64,000 nucleotides of DNA. Source: Tritrichomonas musculus (lineage: Eukaryota; Parabasalia; Tritrichomonadida; Tritrichomonadidae). How positions within the stretch are numbered: position 1 is the first letter of the stretch; each line of letters opens with the position of its first letter. Both the position numbers and the translations under genes were made by a program. This document shows, one piece after another, positions 40,716 to 52,149 of the stretch. The stretch is taken from contig JAPFFF010000020.1 of assembly GCA_039105265.1 (NCBI GenBank), positions 2,001,001-2,065,000 on the forward strand, written 5' to 3'. The notes under the pieces were generated by a model. It worked only from the letters and a program-made list of their open reading frames with translations. It made no database searches and was not told the DNA's origin.

Positions 40716-40895
40716 ATATATAGTAGAAATAGTAAGGAGGGTTTCGTACTTCGTACTCCACCTGTCCTTACGAGCATTGTACGTCGACTTTCCACGTCAG
40801 CGACAACACTGTTGATGGTCCAAAACTAGGTCTCCGCTGATCACTAGTAAACGATAGTCAAACTCCTATCGAACTAACTTTTTAGTTAACTACAA

Positions 40896-41099
40896 ATGAC
40901 TACTAACTACTACATTCACGCTGATGACTTCGCCTGTGATGATGTTCCTGACTATATCATGCCAGCTGATATCAAACGAATTGTATCTAATGGTAATCAT
41001 ACATTCCATAAACGTTTGATATCAGATGTTTCATATCGATTTGTTCGTAAACGATCCAGCTATAACATCCAACGTAAACGATCCAGCTATGACATCTGA
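40896..41099 (+). CDS. 67-residue ORF leading into the 27-bp array
   Basis: MTTNYYIHADDFACDDVPDY and onward (IMPADIKRIVSNGNHTFHKR). The composition is balanced and protein-like. The last part enters the first units of the 27-bp array (KRSSYNIQRKRSSYDI) in a different frame from the long open frame of the array. It may be the 5' end of a repeat protein. No family recognised. Confidence 0.4.
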   Translation: MTTNYYIHADDFACDDVPDYIMPADIKRIVSNGNHTFHKRLISDVSYRFVRKRSSYNIQRKRSSYDI

Positions 41100-41418
41100 T
41101 GTGAACAATCCAGCTATAACATCTGATGTGAACGATCCAGCTATGACATCTGATGTGAACGATCCAACTATAACATCTGATGTGAACGATCCAGCTATGA
41201 CATCTGATGTGAACGATCCAACTATAACATCTGATGTGAACGATCCAACTATAACATCTGATGTGAACGATCCAGCTATAACATCTGATGTGAACGATCC
41301 AGCTATGACATCTGATGTGAACGATCCATCTATGACATCTATCGTGAACGATCCAACTATAACATCTGATGTGAACGATCCAGCTATAACATCCAACGTG
41401 AACGATCCAACTATGACA
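41050..41418 (+). repeat. 27-bp tandem array, about 13 units
   Basis: Unit GTGAACGATCCAGCTATGAC plus ATCTGAT, period 27. Variation is mostly AT(A/G)AC, C(A/C)A(G/A)CT and GAT/AAC. Because 27 is a multiple of three, frames on both strands stay open; the + frame from 41,026 encodes 9-residue units NDPAMTSDV. Substitutions swap Ala/Thr/Ser and Ile/Met, which is compatible with a repeat protein but equally with chance. Confidence 0.85.
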
Positions 41419-41821
41419 TGATGAGACCAAAAAGATGATCATCATCGAACAAAAACCAACTACAGTAGATGCGTCATGCATTCGCTATAAGAGATGAACA
41501 TACTAACCCGGGATCGTACATACAATCCCTTATAAAGAGAAACAATATGCATCTACTATAGTTGGGGAATGTGATTTAACACGTTCATTACGAGGATTAC
41601 ATTTGTCGACAAATGCTTCTGTGTTATCTATACCATAAGTAATAGCTTACCACATAGTTAATTCGCTATGGGCTCTATCACAAATATGATACAAATTTAC
41701 ACAGAAAATCGGTATAGCAGCGAATTGAACTTGCACCTGCAACCGAAGTCCGGAGATGCACTTCATGATCCAACAACAATATCAACACAGCTAGCTAATT
41801 ATAGTATCGAAGTTAACATTT

Positions 41822-42247
41822 ATGCGTTATCTGTGTAAGTTTGATTCCATCGAAATGAGTAAGACCAAGAATCCATCTTTTGCAAAGCAAACTCCATACA
41901 ATGGACAACAAACTCCCGAAGAGTTATACACTACCGATGACTTATCAGTACTTAAACGAGCTATCACCGAGTTAACAACCAAACAAGATTATAAGACCCT
42001 CAACACCCTGTTTCGTCGTAATCCCAATGCTAGTAAGTTCGACAGTAGAACACTTAATGAAGATATACCACAATCAACAAAACGATTCACTAAACGTAAT
42101 GGCAAACTATGTAACGTATCACGAACGGTTCCACGACAGAGTACTACCAAACCAGAAGAGAGTGACTCATACACATACAAGTCCAGATACTATGATCCAC
42201 ACACCAAAACGTTTAAGTATGTCACTAGAATACAATCCAAGTACTAA
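41822..42247 (+). CDS. Unrecognised basic protein of 141 residues
   Basis: An ORF with balanced composition and non-repetitive text: KTKNPSFAKQTPYNGQQTPE, LSVLKRAITELTTKQDYKTL and SYTYKSRYYDPHTKTFKYVT. A second possible start is the Met at residue 12. It lies between the two repeat fields in the GC-richer block and is the best candidate for a genuine gene there. I do not recognise the family; the C-terminal RYYDPHTKTFKYV resembles short DNA- or peptide-binding tails but this is only an impression. Confidence 0.5.
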   Translation: MRYLCKFDSIEMSKTKNPSFAKQTPYNGQQTPEELYTTDDLSVLKRAITELTTKQDYKTLNTLFRRNPNASKFDSRTLNEDIPQSTKRFTKRNGKLCNVSRTVPRQSTTKPEESDSYTYKSRYYDPHTKTFKYVTRIQSKY

Positions 42248-42309
42248 GTAAATCACTCCATTGGTAACATATCTATTTTTGATCGGTAACAGTCGAATCG
42301 AATACAAAT

Positions 42310-43910
42310 ATAAGTGGATGGTTCATCATATACAGATACAACATATGCGGATACATCATTATCGATCACAACATATGCGGATACATCATATGCGGATGCA
42401 ACATAAACAGATACAACATATGCGGATACATCATATACAGATACAACATATACAGATACAACATAAACAGATACATCATTATCCATCGCAACATATGCGG
42501 ATACATCACATGTGGATATAACTTATCGGATACACCATATGCGGATACAAAATATACGGATACACATTATCTATTACATCATATACGGATACAACATATG
42601 CGGATACACATTATCGAATACGGATACAACATATGCAGATATAACTTATCGATCGAGTACATCATATACAAATGCAACATATGCGGACATATCTTATCGA
42701 TTACATCACATCTAGTACACATCATCGAACACATCTTATCGAATACATCATATGCGGATACATCTTATGCGGATACATATTATCGATTACATCATTAACG
42801 AATACATCATCATATGCGGATACATCTTAACGAATACATCATATCGATTACATCTTAACGAATACATCATTATCGATCACAACATAAACAGATATAACTT
42901 ATCGATCACAACATATGCGGATATAACTTATCGGATACACCATATGCGGATACACATTATCTATTACATCATATACAGATACATCATATGCGGATACATC
43001 ACGACGATCACAACATACGTGAAATCGATCAGAATCACTCATGAATCACATCATTGGTTAATGGGTTAAAATTAACCCGATATATCCCCCTTATAGTAAC
43101 CAAGCGATTTTGATACGATTTTGATCAATTTTCGATCCATTTCGACCATCATATAAAGATTCATCTCTTAATGACGAACTATATACGGATACGTCATATA
43201 CAGATGCACCATATACGGATACAACATATGCGGATACACATTAACGAATACATCATCACATGCGGATATATCATATACGGATGGTTCATCATATACAGAT
43301 ACAACATATACAGATACATCATATACGGATACAACATATGCGGATACAACATATGCGGATACAACATATGCGGATACAACATATGCGGATACAACATATG
43401 CGGATACAACATATGCGGATACAACATATGCGGATACAACATATGCGGATACAACATATGCGGATACATCATTATCGATTACATCACATGCGGATGCTGC
43501 ATATGCGGATACACATTAACGAGTACGTCGTATACAGATACATCTTATCGGATACAACTTATTCGAGTACAACACAAGCGGATACGTCATATACAGATGC
43601 AACATATGCGGATATAACTTATCGATCGCAACATATGCGGATACATCATATACAGATACATCACATGCGGATATATCTTATCGATCACATCATATGCGGA
43701 TGCAACATATGCGGATACATCTGGCCGATTACATCATCACATGCGGATATATATCTGGTCGAGTACACATTAACGAGTACGTCATATACAACATATGCGG
43801 ATATAACTTATCGAGTACATCATATACAGATACTTCATATGCGGATACATCTTATCGAATACATCATCACATCTAGTACACATCATCGATTACATCTTAT
43901 CGATTACATC
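42310..43910 (+). repeat. Field of GCGGATACAACATAT-type short repeats
   Basis: Perfect 15-bp tandem copies (GCGGATACAACATAT) run at about 43,331-43,470 for nine or more units. Around them are looser mixtures of CATATGCGGATACATC, ATACAGATACA and TTATCGATTACATC words. Frames on both strands are open for long stretches (for example NICGY units), a by-product of the 3n period. The layout is of repeated local duplication of a short seed. Confidence 0.85.
43021..43180 (+). repeat. 160-bp module, copy 1
   Basis: Starts GAAATCGATCAGAATCACTC and includes the hairpin GGGTTAAAATTAACCC (43,063-43,078). A second copy is at 43,916-44,080 with about 10% difference. Each copy closes one half of the GCGGATACA field. 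Confidence 0.8.
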
Positions 43911-43915
43911 TTATC

Positions 43916-44080
43916 GAAATCGATCAGAATCACTCATGAATCACTTCATTGGTTAATGGGTTAAAATTAACCCGATATGTACCCCTTTTATTAACAAGTC
44001 GATTTCGATACGATTTTGATACATTTTCGATACATTTCGACCATTATATAACGATTTATCTCTTAACAACGAACCCCTTA
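43916..44080 (+). repeat. 160-bp module, copy 2
   Basis: Same start and the same GGGTTAAAATTAACCC hairpin (43,958-43,973) as copy 1. The pair implies that a repeat field plus closing module, about 900 bp, was duplicated in tandem. Confidence 0.8.
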
Positions 44081-44085
44081 GGATA

Positions 44086-46075
44086 AAAGTATAAAATGAA
44101 AGCAATGCAAATTAATGCGGTTTATACTATTTGAAAATAAAATATATTTCTCAAAATGAAGGTTATAATTAGAAAAATAGCTAATATTTAAACAAAACAA
44201 AGCCAACACTAAAGAAAGTAGCTTGAGTTATATATATGTATATATTTGTTGCTAAATATAGAAGAGATTTATGAATTTCAATTAAGTTTTGAAGTATTTG
44301 GGTATATCATTTTCATTGATTTCTTAGGGAAATAAAAATATTAAATAACGAATCATCAGAAAATTGAATTCACAGAATTTTGTTTTTGAATACTTTTTTC
44401 AAAGATCCTTCAAAAATTGTGAAAAATTTTCACATTTTTTTTTCTTTAGCTGATCATCCAATTCAAATTTTTAATTTATCAATTCAAAATTTGAAGGATC
44501 TTTGAAAAAAAGTCCGAGGTCTAATTCGCCATTAAGAGGGTACTGTCTTTGCATTTATCTCAATATATAATTGATATTTAAATTTATGAAATCATAAAAA
44601 TAATAAATGAATTTTTTTATTGATATATTTAATTATATACAGCATAATAATTTGATAATTTAAAGATAAAAATAAATATGAATATGACCTTGAAGAACTT
44701 TTTAAAAGTATTTATTAACCTAATATATTCAAAAATAAAAAAAAAGAAATCTCTCTTTAGAGCTTATTTATTTGCAGAATTAATGCGAATGGATCTAATA
44801 AAGTAAGCAGAAATTTCTTGTATCGCTCAGAATAAATTTTTGTTTTTTGAAACTTTTTCTGAAGTGCTTCTCACAAAAAAAATGACAAATTTCAAATTTA
44901 TTCTGAAGCGGGTGCTTGAATTTGATCAACGAAATCATTAAAATCTTATTATTTATAAAAAATAAAAATTCTCCTTAAAGAGTTTTTTTGAAAAAAACAA
45001 TTCTGTCTATAAGATGCAAAATTAGATCTTTGGCATTACAACGCATTAATAATGGAATTAATTCAAACAATTTTTTTATAATTATGGAGCTACCAAAGAT
45101 TTATAATTTAAATATAAGAATCATGGAAATCAAATCGATGACCTATGTCATTTTCGAGAATTGACTCCCAAATTTGTGAGCTTTATTTCATAAAAAAATA
45201 AATTATTTATCACAAAAGTGAAAATTAAATTCAACTTTTTCATAATTTAAAATAATATTTTGAATAGTAAAAATATAAAAAATAAAAATAGATGAATATA
45301 AATATATATATAAATAGTTAAAAAATAAAAATGGATTAAAATCGATAAAAAAATCATATATACATCATATAATTTAGTGTTTTTTATCCACTTCATTTTT
45401 ATTTATTGCAACAATGAGAAGATATGATTCTTAGCTTTTTTTTTTTTTAAAGAGTATATATAATTGACATTGAATTTTATTACAAAAATATTGAAAATTG
45501 CTTGGTATTTAACATATTCTTTTGTAAATACATGAATATTTGATATTATATTTTAAAAACGTTTTTAAAGACGATATTTATGCATATTTTATTGTTGAAG
45601 TCTAATTGAATTTAATCTTTTGAATTTGAAAGGAGAACCTTAAAACATTTGATTATTTAATTTTAAATATAATTACTAGCCTATAAAAAGTATATTGTTG
45701 TCTATATTCTTCAGAAATCTCGTCATACTCATTTTCATTAGACAATCCCAATTTTCGATATAAATATTATCATTAAAAACAATAAAATTTATATATTTTA
45801 TCTGCTTTCTCATGTTAATAGTTAATTCAATAGTTCTGGAATGTTATATTTATCTACAAATAGAAATTGACATGAAGATGAAAAAATTTACGATATTTTA
45901 GAAAACATTGATTATTCAATTATTATGATGATTTCTTTGTTGTAAAATATGTAATTAAAGAGAATTAACAATATTCATTAGAACCTTATAAATTTCTTTA
46001 ATCATTTTGGCCATTTGTCAAAGAAATTAAAATGAATCGGATACATTTTTTGTTAAAAAAATACCGACAAAAAAC
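44086..46075. other. AT-rich intergenic region with a long inverted repeat
   Basis: No gene supported over 2 kb. CTTTTTTCAAAGATCCTTCA at 44,393 is matched in inverse at 44,487-44,512 (one extra A), making a hairpin of about 120 bases with a 68-base loop. Confidence 0.5.
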
Positions 46076-47036
46076 AGAACATAGGAAACTCTCGAGATAT
46101 GTCGATATGCTTCGAAATTAATAATATATACTCACCATAGATAGTTATTGATGATTTCAGATTTTAAGCGAAATCGCGGCGGAGAGTCTTTCAAAAAGAT
46201 GTGATTTTCATAACGAGTCTCCAGACGTAAATGTAAAAATGTTTCAAAATTTATGGTATTATAAGAATATATATTGCAAGCATCTTAATATATATCAATT
46301 GCTATATTTTTATTAGCTTCGCTTTGCATCGAGTTATTAATAAAATATATTTCAAAAATTTGATTTTTGTATTTTTGCATTAAATGTCAGAAAAAAAAAA
46401 TAGGTGTACCTACATAATCAGTATAACAATAATTGCATTACTGTATTGTATATGATTATAAAATTATAGGATTGTATGCTTATTGTATATAGAGTAATAA
46501 CCAAAAACTCCTATCCGTGAAGAATGAGATTTTTTATATTAAGATAAAAATACAAAAAAACTCGTTACTAACAATATCGGCCAAAATTCAATATATTTAC
46601 CCAAAAATTGGTTATTTGTCTTATTATGATGTTAAAAACACGATTAAGCAAAAAATTGCGCATTATAAGTATATATCCCGAGATAAAGCGATTTACACTA
46701 TTTTTAGCCGATTTTACGATTTTTTTTGGAAAAAACTATTCCAGAACAGAGCCAACGAATGACCGGTATATTACATTTATCTTAAATAGTAGTATACATT
46801 GCATTATATATTATATTAAATTTTTAGAAAAATCGTCCGCCAAATTTTCGAGAAAAATCAATTACAAAATTATACTACATTTGAATAGAAATTCCTCTCA
46901 ATTTTGGCAACTTTCTTTGATCATATCTCAGTATATACGCAAAATTAGGGAAACGTTTTCTATTAAAATATTCTTATAATATGATATACTTTATTATATA
47001 TTAATTTCAAAAGATTATGAGAGTTTCCTATGTTCT
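46076..47036. mobile_element. 961-bp TIR element, possible non-autonomous MULE or hAT
   Basis: AGAACATAGGAAACTCTC at 46,076-46,093 is inverted exactly at 47,019-47,036, and GAAATTAATA is also inverted a little further in. CAAAAAAC precedes the left end and CAAAAAAAC follows the right end, consistent with an 8-9 bp target duplication (hAT or Mutator-like). The + strand frames at 46,517-46,979 overlap and resemble a worn coding region rich in Ile/Tyr/Lys; no DDE motif is evident. Confidence 0.6.
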
Positions 47037-47301
47037 CAAAAAAACTGACATTCGATAAAAATTTTCCACTTTTGTATCAATACTTCGGTTTTTTATCGAT
47101 AAATACCGTTACCGGCGGTTAGAGCTGATAATATCGATATTTTACCTGGAAAATAACCGCTACCGGAGAGGATCGATCCTGATTTATATTTTATTTAATG
47201 TAAAATTGATTTATCATGTTGAAAAAAGTGTTTCAGTTTGTTGTTAAACGTCTTTAAAAGTATCTATATTTCATATCACATTTCATATTATTTGTAAAAA
47301 A

Positions 47302-48480
47302 ATGAATATTGAAGAATTTATTGAAAAAAAGAAAAGTATTCAGATTACTCTTCTTGAATTTCTTGAAGATGAATCGGATGCAGATGATAAATTTGAAAAT
47401 TTTGTTAATCTTGTCACAAGTCAGCAAATAATTAATAATCAACATGAATTCAAAGAATTATTATATTTAATAAACAACATTGTTAACAATCATCATCGCG
47501 TTCGAAACTTTATTTGTAAATTTGAACGAGTTTTGAGACAATTCAAACAAGAAATCCAAAAATATTTTTCGAATTCAGAAATTTTCAACATTTTCGAAGA
47601 TAACAAGAGAATCCTTCTATTTCTTCTTGAAGAAAAAATGATGATAATTGATGAATCCATTTTTTCAATAATTACGAGTTCCGAATATGCCATAAAGAAG
47701 TATTGTGAATATTTTCAACCAGAAATCAAACGGTTTGTCACAGAAGAAAACATTGAAAAATACGGCTGCAAGAATAGAATATTAAAAGATGCTAAATTTA
47801 TCGAGCGAATGAACAAAGAAGTTGAATCCAATTTCTATGAAAAACGACGAGAAGGAGAAAACGATGATTCTTTGTGTGAACTGATTCGAAACAACGAAAT
47901 CAAAGAATTTATCAGATTTACAGAACAAAGAAATTTGTCACTCGAAATTTACATTAAAAAATCAATTTTTGAAACAAACCAACTTTTGACAGGTGCATAT
48001 AAAATCAGTCTTATTGAATATGCATCATTTTATGGCTCGAATGACATCATCAAATACATGGAAAAGAGAGGAGTTGAACTGATATCATCGATGTGGCTTT
48101 ATGCGATTCACAGTTGTAATGCAGAACTGATCAGATATCTTGAAGAGAATCATGTTCCACCACCAACAAATGGTTACGAAAGAATTCTTGAAGAATCGAT
48201 TAAATGTCATCACAACGAAATTTCGAACTACATCATTGACAATTTAATGAACGAAGAAGATCTACAAAATGACATTGAGAACAACTATTATAACAATTTT
48301 TATCGATATGCAGTTAAATCTCACAATTATTGTTTTTTCCCAACAAACATGAAATACAAAAACATGTTTCTTTATTTATGTGAATTTGATTATTACACAC
48401 TTGTTGAACTTTATCTAAAAGAATTAACTATTGACATAAATTCAACAATTATAATATCAATCATTTTTATGACATTTTAA
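47302..48480 (+). CDS. DUF3447/ankyrin-family protein (paralogue B)
   Basis: A 392-residue protein, MNIEEFIEKKKSIQITLLEF..., closely similar to paralogues A (4.5 kb) and C (55.1 kb). Charged helical N-terminus to about residue 190, then degenerate ankyrin/DUF3447 repeats (LIEYASFYGSNDIIKYMEKR; LYAIHSCNAELIRYLEENHV). It stops at MTF-TAA just where the 188-bp ankyrin array begins out of frame. The family's role in trichomonads is unknown, probably protein-protein contact. The start is fixed by alignment with the paralogues and by the shared 5' leader TTTGTAAAAAAATG. Confidence 0.85.
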   Translation: MNIEEFIEKKKSIQITLLEFLEDESDADDKFENFVNLVTSQQIINNQHEFKELLYLINNIVNNHHRVRNFICKFERVLRQFKQEIQKYFSNSEIFNIFEDNKRILLFLLEEKMMIIDESIFSIITSSEYAIKKYCEYFQPEIKRFVTEENIEKYGCKNRILKDAKFIERMNKEVESNFYEKRREGENDDSLCELIRNNEIKEFIRFTEQRNLSLEIYIKKSIFETNQLLTGAYKISLIEYASFYGSNDIIKYMEKRGVELISSMWLYAIHSCNAELIRYLEENHVPPPTNGYERILEESIKCHHNEISNYIIDNLMNEEDLQNDIENNYYNNFYRYAVKSHNYCFFPTNMKYKNMFLYLCEFDYYTLVELYLKELTIDINSTIIISIIFMTF

Positions 48481-50348
48481 ATCACAAACATTCATGATAT
48501 TCAAATCTAACTTTTTTCATTTGATTGAAAACTTGAATTATTTATGGAATTTAACTCGAACATTTAATGATACGGCGTTGATTCTTGCTGCAAAAGGAGG
48601 CCATAAAGAAATTGTTGAACTATTACTAAGCCAAGAAGGCATTGATATCAACATTCAAAACATTTTAAATCAAAAACATTCATAAAATTCAAATCTAACT
48701 TTTTTCATTCAATTGAAAAATTGAATTATTTATGGAATTTAACTCGAACATTTAATAATACGGCATTGAATATTGCTGCATATAATGGCCATAAAGAAAT
48801 TGTTGAACTATTAATAAGCCAAGAAGGCATTGATATCAATATTCAAGACATTTTAGATCAAAAACATTCATAAAATTCAAATCTAACTTTTTTCATTCAA
48901 TTGAAAAATTGAATTATTTATGGAATTTAACTCGAATATTTAATAATACGGCATTGAATATCGCTGCAAGATATGGCCATAAAGAAATTGTTGAATTATT
49001 AATAAGCCAAGAAGGCATTGATATCAACATTCAAGACATTTTAAATCAAAAACATTCATAAAATTCAAATCTAACTTTTTTCATATGATTGAAAAATTGA
49101 ATTATTTATGGAATTTAACTCGAACATTTAATAATACGGTATTGAATATTGCTGCATATAATGGCAATAAAGAAATTGTTGAACTATTACTAAGCCAAGA
49201 AGGCATTGATATCAACATTCAAGATATTTTAGATCAAAAACATTCATAAAGTTCAAATCTAACTTTTTTAATGAAATTGAAAAATTGAATTATTTATGGA
49301 ATTTAACTCGAACATTTAATTGTACGGCGTTGATTTATGCTGCAAGATATGGCAATAAAGAAATTGTTGAATTATTAATAAGCCAAGAAGGCATTGATAT
49401 CAACATTCAAGATATTTTAAATCAAAAACATTCATAAAATTCAAATCTAACTTTTTTCATATGATTGAAAAATTGAAATATTTATGAAATTTAACTCGAA
49501 CATTTAATGATACGGCGTTGATTCTTGCTGCAAAAGGTGACCATAAAGAAATTGTTGAACTATTACTAAGCCAAGAAGGCATTGATATCAATATTCAAGA
49601 TATTTTAGATCAAAAACATTCATAAAGTTCAAATCTAACTTTTTTCATTCAATTGAAAAATTGAAATATTTATGGAATTTAACTCGAATATTTAATTGTA
49701 CGGCGTTGATTTATGCTGCAAGATATGGCCATAAAGAAATTGTTGAATTATTAATAAGCCAAGAAGGCATTGATATCAACATTCAAGACATTTTAAATCA
49801 AAAACATTCATAAAATTCAAATCTAACTTTTTTCATATGATTGAAAAATTGAATGATTTATGGAATTTAACTCGAACATTTAATAATACGGTATTGATTC
49901 TTGCTGCATATAATGGCCATAAAGAAATTGTTGAACTATTACTAAGCCAAGAAGGCATTGATATCAACATTCAAGATATTTTAGATCAAAAACATTCATA
50001 AAGTTCAAATCTAACTTTTTTAATGAAATTGAAAAATTGAATTATTTATGGAATTTAACTCGAACATTTAATTGTACGGCGTTGATTTATGCTGCAAGAG
50101 AAGGCAATAAAGAAATTGTTGAATTATTAATAAGCCAAGAAGGCATTGATATCAACATTCAAGATATTTTAAATCAAAAACATTCATAATATTCAAATCT
50201 AACTTTTTTCATATGATTGAAAAATTGAATGATTTATGGAATTTTGATATAAAATATTCACAAAGCTGCTATTGACTATGCAAGAGAAAAAAAACATCAC
50301 GAAATTGTTGACCTTCTATCCAAAATATCAATGAAGTCAAATCATTGA
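48481..50348 (+). repeat. Array of nine 188-bp ankyrin units plus cap
   Basis: Units start at about 48,494 and recur every 188 bases (for example CATAAAATTC at 48,681, 48,869, 49,057). Each encodes about 62 residues: KSNFFHLIENLNYLWNLTRT, then LILAAKGGHKEIVELLLSQE and GIDINIQ, then QKHS-stop. As 188 is not a multiple of three, each unit lies in the -1 frame of the one before. Only the first has an ATG. One unit (near 49,485) also has an internal TGA. The array closes with a capping repeat, HKAAIDYAREKKHHEIVDLL, and a TGA at 50,346-50,348. Confidence 0.85.
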
Positions 50349-50491
50349 ATGAAATAATTTAATTCATTAATAAACTTTTTTTAACAATAATTTTTTTTTT
50401 TTTTTTATGCATTTCTTTCTAAAAAAGTAAAAAGTTACATAAATGGATGGAGAGTTTAAAAAATTTTATTCAACAATATAAAATTAAATAC

Positions 50492-50926
50492 TCAAAAAGT
50501 AAAAAGAGGTGCAAATTCAGATATGAGACCAAGTTCAATTGAATACTTCTTAATTGAATTTGATAACAATTCGAAGTGTTCTTTGACTTTTTTATTTGGC
50601 TTATTGTTCTCATTTATTATTGAGATTGTTGCCTGGGACATCTGTCCTAAAGCTTCTCTGGAAGACTGATCAAACATGTCGCAAACAGTTTGGAACAGGT
50701 GTGCGATGTATTGGAGATCTGACTTGGCGATCAAGAATATTACGCCAGACATGCAACTGACGACTTTAGAATAAGCAGAATCGAACAAAGTATTCAAAAT
50801 TGTTATTGAATATGCCTCCAATGGTTCATTACCCTCTATTATTAAATTTGAACACCAATCTTTATCATCACCACAATGGAATAAAACGAAGAAACTTATT
50901 AATATATTAGGCATTGCCTCACCCAT
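50492..50926 (-). pseudogene. Fragment of a helical-repeat protein, unrecognised
   Basis: A 144-residue frame from ATG at 50,926 with convincing text: YSITILNTLFDSAYSKVVSC, then AKSDLQYIAHLFQTVCDMFD and SREALGQMSQATISIINENN. The amphipathic helices resemble the C-terminal HEAT region of importin/exportin-type proteins, but I cannot name it. A stop lies 12 bases upstream, and its 5' end abuts the kinase relic on the other strand, so it is probably a truncated copy. Absent from copy C. Confidence 0.45.
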
Positions 50927-50929
50927 GTC

Positions 50930-51672
50930 ATACCATCATTCATCCAATATAATTCAAGGAGATTTATAGCCAGAAAACATTCTGGAAGATGATTAATTAT
51001 TTCCTAAGATTGCAGATTTTGAAAACTTTTTGAGAGGCCAAAAAATGATGAAAGTTTGAGTTTGCAATCAACAGCCAATTTAAAAGGCACTCCAATTTGA
51101 ATAGCACAAAAGAGTTGGATTGGTTATGAATATATGAAACCATGTAATGTTTATGCCTTTTCATTAATTGTCTATGAAATAATGACACTTGAAGAACCAT
51201 TCAAAAATTTAGATCTTCCAATGTTTTACACAAAAGTAATCATTCAAAATTATCGTCCTGAATTCAAATATCCTATTGCAAATTGTTATAAAGAACTCAA
51301 TACAAAGTGCTGGTCAGGTAATCCAGAAGAAAGACCTACATTTGATGAAATTGTCGATATTTTGAAAAACAATGAAGAATTCATCATTGATGGAGTTGAT
51401 AAAGATGAATTCTTAGATTATGTTGATTTAATTGAAAGTTCAGAAAGATCATTTGAACCAGAAAAATTCAAAAAGATTACATTATCAACTAATCATGCTA
51501 AGGTTACTGAATAAACAGAAAATATAGTTGATGATGATGATGATATAGATACAATTTCAGATTTTACAAGAAATCAAAGCTTCAATCGTCTTTCAAAAGA
51601 TGTTCTAGATTTCTTAAAATCTGCAGTGGATAAACAAGTTCTTGAATTAACAGTTCTTACTATTCCAAATTA
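50930..51672 (+). pseudogene. Protein kinase relic (TKL-type C-lobe)
   Basis: Broken kinase. The catalytic-loop region is readable near 50,960 as RDL-stop-PENILEDD, followed by KIADFEN near 51,005 (usual HRDLKPENILLDD and KIADFG). The long open piece 51,134-51,514 encodes the C-lobe: VYAFSLIVYEIMTLEEPFKN, then CWSGNPEERPTFDEIVDILK. A further acidic tail is readable to the TAA near 51,672. The kinase N-lobe is missing. Trichomonads have a very large TKL kinase family. Host gene relic, dead by several stops and the changed DFG (to DFE). Confidence 0.75.
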
Positions 51673-52149
51673 AGGAAACATTTTTTTTTTGTTTGCATAG
51701 AATTCATTTTAATTTTCTGAAATTGATGTATTGAAATTGTCTAAATTTGTCATTGTTGAATTCAAATATCCATCAAATTTTTTTTGTCCACTTGTTGATT
51801 TGTTTGCAAATTTATAAAAATGAATGAGAAATTTTTTGTTTTCTGATTGATCATATAAATAATAAACATAATACTACGAAACTTCTTTCGCATCTTCATT
51901 TAAAAGGCAGAGTACTGAATGAGTTAAATTCATTCTATTTGATTTAAAAAACAGTTTATATGTCAATGCCAGTTCTATTTTTGTAGATTGTCCTTTTTCC
52001 CAGAAAAGGACTTTATATAAAATAGAACTAAATAATACATTAGACCTTTTTATAAAAAAACAATGGAAACAAATCAATTCGAAAATCATAAGATAAAAAT
52101 TATGAAATTAATTGTAAATTTTAATACTAGAAAAAAATATTTTTAAGCT

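Larger units (their letters stand above)
40716..44085. repeat. GC-richer block of coding-like tandem repeats
   Basis: A 3.4-kb block with clearly higher GC and CpG than the flanks, rich in GAT, ATC, CGA and GCGGATACA words. It contains a 67-residue ORF, a 27-bp tandem array, a 141-residue ORF and a long field of 15-bp and related repeats, plus two copies of a 160-bp module. The composition change at about 40,730 and about 44,090 is abrupt, suggesting foreign or element-derived DNA. No transposase or terminal repeat is recognised. Confidence 0.6.

Noticed and set aside
41031-41481. Long minus-strand open frames across the 27-bp array
   Set aside because: A 27-bp period keeps several frames open on both strands; the minus frames (repeats such as SWIVHIRCY) have no start context and no unique sequence.
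41720-41785. Possible tRNA on the minus strand
   Set aside because: AGTTCAATTCG resembles a T-loop, but no 5-bp T stem, anticodon stem or acceptor stem can be paired around it.
43331-43470. CRISPR-like array
   Set aside because: The repeats are contiguous 15-mers without spacers, and the organism is a eukaryote.
43171-43964. Open frames of 148 and 234 codons in the GCGGATACA field
   Set aside because: They are by-products of 15-bp repeats; overlapping frames on both strands are equally open, and none has unique protein-like sequence.
48481-50348. Introns separating the 188-bp ankyrin units
   Set aside because: No trichomonad-type donor (GTATGT-like) or ACTAACACACAG-like acceptor occurs in the units, so splicing cannot explain the frame offset.
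51874-52089. 71-codon minus-strand frame, identical at 58,616-58,831
   Set aside because: The identity reflects recent duplication of the whole segment; composition is AT-driven and no family is recognisable.
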